Below are positions 1 to 6,073 of a stretch of DNA of 6,298 nt, piece after piece. How positions within the stretch are numbered: position 1 is the stretch's first letter; each line of letters begins with the position of its first letter. The position numbers and the translations under genes are program-made. A model generated the notes under the pieces. That model ran no database searches, had not been told where the DNA came from, and saw nothing but the letters and a program-made list of their open reading frames with translations. Location: NCBI GenBank assembly GCA_022451765.1, contig JAKUNY010000085.1:1-6298 (forward strand), written 5' to 3'. The stretch comes from Candidatus Poseidoniaceae archaeon (GTDB taxonomy: Archaea > Thermoplasmatota > Poseidoniia > Poseidoniales > Poseidoniaceae).

Positions 1-2
1 GT

Positions 3-32
3 GCAAAACTTACGGCGTTTCAAAGGAAATGA
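3..32 (+). CDS. Possible 3' end of an upstream gene (partial)
   Basis: A reading frame enters from the left edge and ends at a TGA at 30-32, overlapping the ATG at 29-31 of the next gene in an ATGA arrangement. Only nine codons are visible (AKLTAFQRK), so nothing can be said of function. The support is purely architectural: the next junction, at 529-532, has the same four-base overlap (GTGA). The alternative is that the following gene itself extends past the left edge, since its own frame is also open there. Confidence 0.3.
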   Translation, partial: AKLTAFQRK

Positions 33-532
33 AAGAGAAATTCAAAGAAAAATGGCCCGTAAGCGAATGGGAGAAATTCGACGAAGAATTGAGAGTTCTC
101 GAAGTCGACCTTGAAACCGCCACAGATCCTGAAGACCTGGAAAGGGAACTCGAGGAATTGAATGAGAGAATGGAATTTCGTCGGTGGAAAAAGGCCAACG
201 ATCTCAAGGAGATTCAAAAAGAGCATGCGAAGGCAAGCAACACACACAAAACCCAAAGTGAAATTATCGAAGCGATTAATAGAAACTATGCAAGAAGGAA
301 TTCTGCAATGTTTGAACGTTCAACTGGATCGTATCGGAAATTTGACGGCAAACGATTCATTCTTGATGACGTCTATGGAACCCGAGACCAAGCCAGATAT
401 ATGGCAGGTTATTGGAGGGCAAGAGGAATGAATGCGCGAGTCATCCCTGTCAAGAATGGAAGTGCAATTTATATTCGACAGAAGAAAGGCCAAAAGCCTG
501 TAATGATACCAATTCGGAGCAGAGGTAAGTGA
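29..532 (+). CDS. Charged helical protein with C-terminal NARV module
   Basis: This 167-residue protein belongs to no family I recognise. Residues 1-70 are very rich in Glu, Lys and Arg, with heptad-like stretches around 20-65, and probably form long helices or a coiled coil. Residues 71-100 look like a linker. Residues 101-150 hold the recurrent module: SYRKFDGKRF as a first strand, then a helix with A122, A126 and R130, then G133-M-N-A-R-V and a strand ending IYIR. The tail is basic (ends RSRGK). No signal peptide or membrane segment is seen. ATG at 29 is preferred because it overlaps a TGA at 30-32 and has AAAGGA just upstream, though that spacing is very short. The frame is open to the window edge (codons from position 2), so the protein could be longer. 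The stop overlaps the next gene by four bases, implying translational coupling. A role as a virion or scaffold-like structural protein is only a guess. Confidence 0.8.
   Translation: MKEKFKEKWPVSEWEKFDEELRVLEVDLETATDPEDLERELEELNERMEFRRWKKANDLKEIQKEHAKASNTHKTQSEIIEAINRNYARRNSAMFERSTGSYRKFDGKRFILDDVYGTRDQARYMAGYWRARGMNARVIPVKNGSAIYIRQKKGQKPVMIPIRSRGK
329..478 (+). repeat. NARV module, copy 1 (protein-level repeat)
   Basis: Residues 101-150 of the 167-residue protein. The core is A122-x3-A126-x3-R130-x2-G133-M-N-A-R-V, preceded by SYRKFDG and followed by VIPVKNG and IYIR. It matches the other four copies at every core position; the DNA itself is diverged. Confidence 0.85.
522..526 (+). promoter_or_regulatory. 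Shine-Dalgarno for the 593-residue gene
   Basis: GAGGT lies inside the end of the preceding gene and three to four bases before the GTG at 529. With the four-base GTGA stop/start overlap it supports translational re-initiation and the choice of GTG 529. The spacing is shorter than usual. Confidence 0.5.
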
Positions 533-2310
533 CATATAACACCGTCCGACAGTTCGGAGGCCAGGGCTTCATTCGCTTGGGCTCACAAAACAGACCAAAC
601 TTTGCTTCGACATCAAGCGCCCAAAAGGTTGCCAATCACATTCGTTCAAGAGGCTACAACTCTCGAGTCGTGCCTGTTAAGGGCGGGTTCAATCTCTATT
701 TGAGACCTGGACGTTCCTACAACCGAACTTATGTTCGGCCACCATGGAGAAGGTTTCAACGACCAGATGTTGGCATAGACCAAGTCGCTTTGAGAGATTG
801 GCTTTCAGGTCAACCTGGATATAATCCAGCACTTGATTGGAGAAAAAACCTGGAACTCATGGGCGGCCCTGAAGCAATCCGCGCTCTCGACTCGCTATCA
901 AACAACATCGAAATGCGAGATGTAGGGGGTATGATCGAAGAAGAGCAGGGTTTTGCTCTACGATCAATGATTGATGACCTATTTGCCGACACAGGACTGG
1001 GGCAATCAACAGGATTTGAAGCCCGTAGTGCATCGGATTTGAAGCAATCAGAAGGGGGCGGTCTTCCGTTCGATTACGGAGAAAAACTGCTTGCTGGTGA
1101 AGGAACTGGCGAAATGGTTCAAGCAGGCTTCCTGGACGAATTCGATATTTTTGGCATTGATGATGGAGAAACAACTCCTGATGACGATGATTTGATGGAG
1201 GCACTGAACAGCTTATTCGAGGAATCATTCATCTCCCCTACTGGACTACTTCCAGAAAAGGTTAGCGAAACCCTGGATGGGGTAAGGAGAACTGCGGCAA
1301 CTCTCAACGAAGAGAATACAGAAAAAATGGGAATTCAATCAGCCGATGAAATAGCAGATGCGATCAACAACCTGTTCCGAGAAGAAGTCTTTCAAGGCCA
1401 ATCCGAAATCGAATGGGGTGGCCGACAAATCAACCGACAGGATTTCTTTTCTGACCTCGAACTCAATCCAGTCCTCGGCACTCCTCAAATGGAGGTGCCT
1501 GAAGGTTTCCCTACAGGCTATTGGACTTTCATGCCAAGGCCTCAGGGTGATATTCCAAATACGGACAAGCGAAACGCCTACTTGGTGGTTGATTCCATGG
1601 GGAACGTCATTTCAGGATTCCCTTACGTGGAAACAAATCAGTCGACCATGGACGATGCAATCAGGAACGCTTTCTTGACCGCTCAAAAGAAATCACGGTA
1701 TGAGGTTTACACATCATCAAACTACGAGGATTACGGGAGACTTGCTCCAGGATTAGCAATCGTTGATGGCGAAGTGGTTGTCGACCAAAATGGCCGATGG
1801 GTCGGATGGGAAGTCGCAAGAGATCGTGATGACTACCGACTGGATGCTAAGGAATACCGATTGTTCGTCGACGGGGAGCAAATGGAACCAGGAATGATTG
1901 CGCCAACTATTCTCTCAAGATGGATCTTACCACAAAGGTTTGATGGCACGAAATCCAAAAATTACCAACAGGCGGAGTGGTTAGGTGTCGATTTCGATGC
2001 GATAAACGACCAGAACAAGGGCGTAGCCGCCGAAGAGGTTCGAAGGGCAGGGGGAGACGCCCTGGCCGTCTTGGACGCAGTAAATCAGCACAAGTATCAG
2101 GTTCAAACAATGGATGGGACGCCGTTCTCAACCTATCTAAACACGCGCCAGGATGCGATGAACGTCATGAGAAGCGCAGGGGACAACGGAGACTTACGCA
2201 TCGTCTATGCCACTTCAGACCAAGTAATTGTTGATCCAACTACCGAGAAAATCTATGCGAATGCGTTTTGGGATAATGGCCGAGGAACTTATCTGCTGGA
2301 GGTGGTCTAA
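529..2310 (+). CDS. Acidic multidomain protein with N-terminal NARV module
   Basis: This is a 593-residue protein of unknown family. Residues 5-60 form the recurrent module (TVRQFGG, then A31-x3-A35-x3-R39-x2-G42-Y-N-S-R-V, then a strand ending LYLR). A basic Pro/Arg linker follows (about 61-80). Residues 80-320 are acidic and probably helical, with a low-complexity Asp/Glu run near 203-224 (DEFDIFGIDDGETTPDDDD). From about 325 the sequence becomes beta-rich and aromatic. Two stretches, near 350-425 and 523-590, share a loose plan: a strand, a turn with Gly, a helix starting around a DA pair, then V-Y strands and V(D)-rich turns. They may be diverged duplicates. No signal peptide, membrane segment or catalytic motif is seen. 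GTG 529 overlaps the previous stop, with GAGGT before it. Size and composition fit a structural or virion-associated protein, but that is inference. The end carries the GGAGGTG for the next gene. Confidence 0.85.
   Translation: MTYNTVRQFGGQGFIRLGSQNRPNFASTSSAQKVANHIRSRGYNSRVVPVKGGFNLYLRPGRSYNRTYVRPPWRRFQRPDVGIDQVALRDWLSGQPGYNPALDWRKNLELMGGPEAIRALDSLSNNIEMRDVGGMIEEEQGFALRSMIDDLFADTGLGQSTGFEARSASDLKQSEGGGLPFDYGEKLLAGEGTGEMVQAGFLDEFDIFGIDDGETTPDDDDLMEALNSLFEESFISPTGLLPEKVSETLDGVRRTAATLNEENTEKMGIQSADEIADAINNLFREEVFQGQSEIEWGGRQINRQDFFSDLELNPVLGTPQMEVPEGFPTGYWTFMPRPQGDIPNTDKRNAYLVVDSMGNVISGFPYVETNQSTMDDAIRNAFLTAQKKSRYEVYTSSNYEDYGRLAPGLAIVDGEVVVDQNGRWVGWEVARDRDDYRLDAKEYRLFVDGEQMEPGMIAPTILSRWILPQRFDGTKSKNYQQAEWLGVDFDAINDQNKGVAAEEVRRAGGDALAVLDAVNQHKYQVQTMDGTPFSTYLNTRQDAMNVMRSAGDNGDLRIVYATSDQVIVDPTTEKIYANAFWDNGRGTYLLEVV
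541..708 (+). repeat. NARV module, copy 2 (protein-level repeat)
   Basis: Residues 5-60 of the 593-residue protein. The core reads A31-x3-A35-x3-R39-x2-G42-Y-N-S-R-V, the only copy with Ser in place of Ala before the Arg. The segment between the first strand and the helix is several residues longer than in copies 1 and 3. Confidence 0.85.
2298..2304 (+). promoter_or_regulatory. Strong Shine-Dalgarno before a gene with no canonical start
   Basis: GGAGGTG sits in the last codons of the preceding gene. Seven bases separate its GGAGG core from the ATC codon at 2310, but more than 70 bases separate it from the first in-frame TTG at 2379. Its position argues that translation of the membrane protein starts near 2310. 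Confidence 0.6.
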
Positions 2311-2987
2311 TCGATACCATTTGGGCTTCAATCGTTGGAACTTTCATTTTTGTAGCGGTTTACGCTCTGCTCAATTTCTTGATAGTGAGGAACGACGATC
2401 CGCTCGGTTCAAGGGCTAAGGCCTCCGACGTTATCAAAATAAGGTTCTCTTACGCTGGTGCCTTCGTTTTCATCATCGCCGTGTTGGTAGCTTCGCAGAC
2501 CTATCACGTCCTTTATGGAGAAAACACAGTCTCGAATTATTCTGAAAGCGGTGAAGCAACGACTTGGTTTGATGCATTTTCTTCAGATGAATGCGAAGTC
2601 GGACATTCGGCTCAAGAAGCAGACCCTTCGACAGCTTACGTTGAACCCTGTGAAGATGGATTTCTGAACAGCGTATGGCTTGATACCTACGAATTCACGG
2701 TTGCTACCACATTCCTGGCATCCTCATTATTCTTGATAGCCGTGTCCTATTTTTCGAGACGAAGCATGGGTGGTGAAATTGTATTGATGGATGCTATCCT
2801 GCTGTTTGCTGGTTTCCTAATTTATGGATTCCTTGCTCCGACCTATTTTTCCAATAATCCAGAATTGCTCGAATTCGGTTCTGGTGGTCTGAATGGTTGG
2901 AATTACCTCGATGGAATCATTGCATTCGTTTTGCTTGCATACTCAGCTATCCGAGTGTTGAGCGATGCAGAGGAAATGGAGGTTTGA
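2310..2987 (+). CDS. Five-segment membrane protein, non-canonical start
   Basis: This is a 225-residue integral membrane protein if read from 2310. Predicted membrane segments are at about 3-26, 47-68, 129-148, 157-180 and 199-217. Positive residues cluster in loop 27-46 (R27, R35, K37, K43, R45) and at 149-152 (SRRS), so by the positive-inside rule the N-terminus is outside and the acidic C-terminus inside. The 60-residue loop 69-128 is acidic, faces outward and has two cysteines (95 and 114) that could form a disulfide. No in-frame ATG, GTG or TTG exists between the stop at 2274-2276 and TTG 2379. Starting at 2379 would cut most of segment 1 and ignore the strong GGAGGTG at 2298. ATC 2310, which shares one base with the preceding TAA, or ATT 2319 are candidates; an ATG misread as ATC is another. 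The family is unrecognised. Holin-like or envelope-anchor roles are possible but unsupported. Confidence 0.75.
   Translation: MDTIWASIVGTFIFVAVYALLNFLIVRNDDPLGSRAKASDVIKIRFSYAGAFVFIIAVLVASQTYHVLYGENTVSNYSESGEATTWFDAFSSDECEVGHSAQEADPSTAYVEPCEDGFLNSVWLDTYEFTVATTFLASSLFLIAVSYFSRRSMGGEIVLMDAILLFAGFLIYGFLAPTYFSNNPELLEFGSGGLNGWNYLDGIIAFVLLAYSAIRVLSDAEEMEV
2978..2983 (+). promoter_or_regulatory. Shine-Dalgarno for the 146-residue gene
   Basis: GGAGGT six bases before ATG 2990, overlapping the last codons of the membrane protein. It fixes the start of the next gene at 2990 rather than at the further upstream ATG at 2897, which would lie deep inside the membrane-protein gene. Confidence 0.7.
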
Positions 2988-2989
2988 AA

Positions 2990-3430
2990 ATGGTAAGCCC
3001 AATCAGAACGTTCGACGATCGGCGGCACGTTCTCTCCGACCATAGCATCGACAAAAAAACCGCTGACCGTATTGCACAAAGAACCAGGGAACTCGGGATG
3101 AATGCCCGTGTTGTGAAGCATGCTGAGGGAAAATATGCTGTTTATAGGACGTGCAAACTTCAGCGTGTAAAGCCAGGACAAAAAGGGCGTCAAAAAATCA
3201 TTCATGTCAATCAAGCAAACATAGCATGGAATCGGAAGAATCCCGAGGATCCAAGGCCTCCCATCACACTACAGACTTCGCTCGGATCAATACGTGCAAA
3301 TTCAATGAGCATTGAGGGTCCAAGCGAGATGATTTACCAACCACTTGCTCCGCTTTCATGTGGTGCGCGTTTGTTCGTGAAGACCAAGTCTCCAGTGAAG
3401 CTTGACGATGGATGCACGAGGCTGATTTGA
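2990..3430 (+). CDS. Small protein: NARV module plus unknown C-terminal domain
   Basis: The product has 146 residues. The recurrent module fills residues 4-53: PIRTFDD, then A25-x3-A29-x3-R33-x2-G36-M-N-A-R-V, then a strand ending AVYR. A basic linker (about 55-71, KPGQKGRQK) leads to a second compact domain (about 71-146) rich in beta-type residues and turns, with NIAWNRKNPEDPRPP, then SMSIEGPSEMIY, then PLSCGARLFVKT. This domain has two cysteines (124 and 142) besides C55. I do not recognise it; the pattern suggests a small beta domain that could be a virion or DNA-associated fold. ATG 2990 is well supported by GGAGGT six bases upstream and by lying two bases after the previous stop. It is the copy in which the module makes up the largest share of a complete protein, and it directly follows the membrane-protein gene, so the two are probably made together. 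Confidence 0.85.
   Translation: MVSPIRTFDDRRHVLSDHSIDKKTADRIAQRTRELGMNARVVKHAEGKYAVYRTCKLQRVKPGQKGRQKIIHVNQANIAWNRKNPEDPRPPITLQTSLGSIRANSMSIEGPSEMIYQPLAPLSCGARLFVKTKSPVKLDDGCTRLI
2999..3157 (+). repeat. NARV module, copy 3 (protein-level repeat)
   Basis: Residues 4-56 of the 146-residue protein. The core is A25-x3-A29-x3-R33-x2-G36-M-N-A-R-V. Spacing from the first strand (PIRTF) to the helix is the same as in copy 1, with no gap needed. Confidence 0.85.
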
Positions 3431-3431
3431 G

Positions 3432-3590
3432 GTGGTAGTCGTTGGAATCAGAATTTCGCTCCTCACGAATTGCCAAGTGGCTGAATGGGTCGCCGAATAC
3501 TCACCAACCCTCCTTTACAGCGCACACGACGATCATTCAAACATCAGCATTCACATTTCAAAATCCAGGATGGTGGTAAATCGTGGATAG
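3432..3590 (+). CDS. Small 52-residue hypothetical protein
   Basis: A short frame fills the space between two firm genes. It starts at GTG 3432, one base after the previous TGA, and ends at TAG 3588-3590, overlapping the next gene by eight bases. The predicted product starts hydrophobic (VVVGIRISLL), continues with NCQVAEWVAEYSP and ends basic (SKSRMVVNRG). About a third of its codons begin with G, as expected of coding sequence. GAGG at 3418-3421 could be its Shine-Dalgarno. A competing frame from TTG 3442 to TAA 3577-3579 (45 codons) sits at good spacing from GAGGTGGT at 3429-3436 but has few G-initial codons and a less protein-like composition. I favour the GTG frame moderately. There is no recognised family; it may serve mainly to couple translation to the large gene. 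Confidence 0.5.
   Translation: MVVVGIRISLLTNCQVAEWVAEYSPTLLYSAHDDHSNISIHISKSRMVVNRG
3567..3577 (+). promoter_or_regulatory. Shine-Dalgarno-like region for the 809-residue gene
   Basis: AGGATGGTGGT ends five bases before GTG 3583. It contains AGGA and GGTGGT, imperfect complements of the 16S tail. It supports GTG 3583 as start; the next in-frame ATG is residue 25, and starting there would lose the first predicted helices. Confidence 0.5.
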
Positions 3591-6012
3591 AACCAGCCTG
3601 GAGGCGATCGTCAAATCAAACGATGAGTCTGCTTTGGCTCGAGAGCTTCATGATATGCTTTTGTCAACGAAGAAATACGAGCGTCTTGTTGCAGAAGGCG
3701 CATCGGTCATGCTTCGGAGGAATCAGCAACCAAGCCATATCGCAAAATCCATTCTTGACGGGAAAATTGAATCTCCCCGCATGTATAATCGCAAAGTGCG
3801 GGTCTCCTCTGGCCGTTTAGCAGGTGCTGAATTGGATTTGGAAATTCTTGACTACTTCGAAGTAAAACGAACAGGGGAGGGGGATTTCTATGTTGATCGA
3901 GTCGGTCCGAATGCTGGGCGTGTTTCCAGGGAAAGAACAGGACCGAACCAATACGCCGTTTCTGTCAGAGATCCCACAAAACTTGACCCCATGTTTTTGT
4001 TTTACAACTTTGATGCGATTTTTCCATTCCTCAACAGAATGACAAGAGGAACGGCCCAACACACGATGCGCAAATCCGACATCGACCTTGCTTTCGCCGC
4101 GTTTCAACCCAGGTACCTTGAACGGCAAATCGATGAAGCAACGGCTCAGGCCAAAGTCAACGCGGAAGCGGCGGTCAAAAGATTTCAAGAAGCCAACCAA
4201 AAAGGGGCAGGCCCACGTCGAGATAGGGTTTTTTTCCGGAAATTCGATGTCAAAGACGCATCACGATCAGAAGAAGCAACGGTCAACGAAATTATCGACA
4301 CCTACTTTACCGCTGAAGAGAGGAGAGAATTTCACAAAAAGGGCGTCAATCTGCGAGTCGAGGATTTACCCGAGGACATTGCAGGGCAAAATAGGGGGAG
4401 AGAGGTCATTTTTGACCCAGATACGCTGGAGAGAAACGATGGAATCACCGAGGACGTCGTGGTTCACGAGATGATCCATGCTCAAAATCGCTTTAGAGAA
4501 GAACAAAACCCATCAATCTATTTGCGAAAAGAATCAATCATCGACGGCCCCAGAGAAATAAAAAACGACACCGAGATCGAGGAAGCAATAACGGAAGCAA
4601 TGACTACAGCACGTTTGAGCCAATTTGATGATACTTCTGGTTTGCCTATCCCGACTGCAAAAGGGTCATTAAAACGCAGATACAATCGACATCACAAGGA
4701 TGAAGAGGAAGAGAGAGCTTACGATCGTGAAATCGACTATTCTGTTTCAATCCAGGATTTACCTGAAGCAGAAAGAATCGCAATCGAGGTCGCCTTGAGG
4801 AACCGTTTCATTCGAACACCACCAAATGAATTGACCTACGAGGACAACGGTTTCCGATACAGGTTGGAGGAAACGATACCAGGGGCTCTTTTTGAAGAAC
4901 CCCGCTACGTCTATGCGATTGTGGATGAAAGAGGACCAAAAAACCTCGACGAAATGAGAGAATTTGCCGATACTACCATCGAGGTAGGCCTTCAGGAACT
5001 TATGGACGGAGAAGCAGTCTATGAATACTCATGGGACGGTTTGAATCAAGCGTTAGATTCCAATTTGGCTGACGTGAATTCACTTATCGATGTTCAAAAG
5101 ACGATTGATAGGGCATACGATTTCAGGGCCAGGTCAATACCATCGGAGAGGCAAAATGCCTGGCGTTTTTTCAACCCAAAACACCCTGAACCAATCGGTT
5201 TTGAGGTTGATGGTCAATTCATAACCGATCCCTTCACCGATGAAACAAGTCGATTTCAGGTAAATCCAATTGACTACTACGGACAGGATTTCATAGATTT
5301 CCTGGAACAATATCCAGTGAGAGGAGTTCCATTCAACGAAGACCTGACCTTTAGCGGAGAACCAATCGCCCCCTTGCCTCCCGTTCTCTATGTTTTAGCC
5401 AGGAGCGACGGCCCAGATGATGCGGAGGCCGTCGACGATCCAAGGTTGGTTCAAACAATCGTTGGGGTATATGATAACCAAGCTGACGTCTTAAGGCAGG
5501 AGGGGCAACTACAAAATTACCAACCGATCGCCAACAGACCAATTGACACAAGCATCATGACGTTATCAGGCCAAGACTGGAAAGAAGCAATTTGGGATAA
5601 TTGGCCTTTTTACTTCGAGAGAGAAGGGGTTGGTTGGGTAAAAGAATCCATCGGCCCAGACCGCTATATCCGATACCGTTCACAGGGACGAATGGCAGAC
5701 GGCCAAATGTATGATGACACGATAGCCTTTGACGCTTACAACCAGGACGCTTCAATGATTCAACGAAACGAATTATGGAATCGAATCGTTTATCCTGGCA
5801 GATCCATCTATGGACGTAGGTTCAATGACATAAGAAGAATCTCTGGCAAAGAAATGGCGAGATTTAGAACAAGCAAAAATCGTTCGAGGCCTTCTTTCAT
5901 GAACATAGAGAACGCTCGCAAGTTCGCAAAAATCGCAAGGATTAGGGGGTATAATGCAAGGGTCATGCCTACCTCCAAAGGTGCTAACGTCTATCTCAAG
6001 CGCAGGGTTTGA
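3583..6012 (+). CDS. Large protein with HExxH zincin-like domain and C-terminal NARV module
   Basis: An 809-residue protein. Residues 1-65 look helical; 66-150 look like a mixed beta domain (RKVRVSSGRLAGAELDLEIL onward). A charged helix lies near 175-206. Residues about 225-345 resemble a gluzincin-type metallopeptidase: a helix ending TAEERREFHKKG, a strand (VNLRVEDLP), a strand ending in G and VIF, then VVVHEMIHAQN with H295, E296 and H299. E334 or E338 in EIEEAITEAM, 35-39 residues on, could be the third zinc ligand. Small zincin domains embedded in large phage or element proteins are known, so cleavage of a host or structural protein is a plausible role. Residues 350-740 are acidic, unrecognised and mixed in predicted structure, with no membrane segments. 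Residues 747-809 are the recurrent module, forming the extreme C-terminus. There is no signal peptide. Whether the enzyme is active, and its substrate, cannot be told. Confidence 0.88.
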   Translation: MDRTSLEAIVKSNDESALARELHDMLLSTKKYERLVAEGASVMLRRNQQPSHIAKSILDGKIESPRMYNRKVRVSSGRLAGAELDLEILDYFEVKRTGEGDFYVDRVGPNAGRVSRERTGPNQYAVSVRDPTKLDPMFLFYNFDAIFPFLNRMTRGTAQHTMRKSDIDLAFAAFQPRYLERQIDEATAQAKVNAEAAVKRFQEANQKGAGPRRDRVFFRKFDVKDASRSEEATVNEIIDTYFTAEERREFHKKGVNLRVEDLPEDIAGQNRGREVIFDPDTLERNDGITEDVVVHEMIHAQNRFREEQNPSIYLRKESIIDGPREIKNDTEIEEAITEAMTTARLSQFDDTSGLPIPTAKGSLKRRYNRHHKDEEEERAYDREIDYSVSIQDLPEAERIAIEVALRNRFIRTPPNELTYEDNGFRYRLEETIPGALFEEPRYVYAIVDERGPKNLDEMREFADTTIEVGLQELMDGEAVYEYSWDGLNQALDSNLADVNSLIDVQKTIDRAYDFRARSIPSERQNAWRFFNPKHPEPIGFEVDGQFITDPFTDETSRFQVNPIDYYGQDFIDFLEQYPVRGVPFNEDLTFSGEPIAPLPPVLYVLARSDGPDDAEAVDDPRLVQTIVGVYDNQADVLRQEGQLQNYQPIANRPIDTSIMTLSGQDWKEAIWDNWPFYFEREGVGWVKESIGPDRYIRYRSQGRMADGQMYDDTIAFDAYNQDASMIQRNELWNRIVYPGRSIYGRRFNDIRRISGKEMARFRTSKNRSRPSFMNIENARKFAKIARIRGYNARVMPTSKGANVYLKRRV
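4465..4479 (+). other. HExxH zinc-binding signature
   Basis: Codons 295-299 of the 809-residue protein read HEMIH, after three valines and before AQN, as on the active-site helix of zincins. Glu candidates for a third ligand are at 334 and 338 (4582-4584 and 4594-4596). The flanking hydrophobic strand and helix make a chance HExxH less likely. Confidence 0.7.
5821..6009 (+). repeat. NARV module, copy 4 (protein-level repeat)
   Basis: Residues 747-809 of the 809-residue protein, running to its last residue. DIRRISG forms the first strand, then A778-x3-A782-x3-R786-x2-G789-Y-N-A-R-V and a strand ending VYLK. The loop between first strand and helix is the longest of the five copies. Confidence 0.85.
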
Positions 6013-6073
6013 AGTGTGCTTATTGGTGCATTCGTGGCGCTTGGTTCATAACGCCAGCGATTGAGTCGGGTCT

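Noticed and set aside
1..114. Frame open from position 1 to a TGA at 112-114 with very basic translation
   Set aside because: It overlaps the 167-residue gene by 86 bases and its Arg-rich composition is typical of a shifted reading of Glu/Lys codons.
162..431. 89-codon frame within the first gene
   Set aside because: It is a shifted reading of the 167-residue gene, whose own frame carries the conserved module across the same stretch.
857..1228. 123-codon frame on the minus strand, and other minus-strand frames such as 3817-4200 and 2903-3214
   Set aside because: They lie wholly or almost wholly inside firm + strand genes, have unnatural composition, and lack ribosome sites and any conserved motif.
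2379..2987. TTG 2379 as the start of the membrane protein
   Set aside because: It would remove most of the first membrane segment and leave the strong GGAGGTG at 2298 more than 70 bases away. I prefer the region around 2310.
2897..2989. ATG 2897 as start of the 146-residue gene
   Set aside because: It would overlap the membrane-protein gene by about 90 bases, and the added residues look like frame-shifted membrane protein sequence; ATG 2990 has a good GGAGGT.
6035..6056. TGGCG/CGCCA inverted repeat after the 809-residue gene, considered as a terminator
   Set aside because: Only five pairs around a 12-base loop and no T-tract follows.
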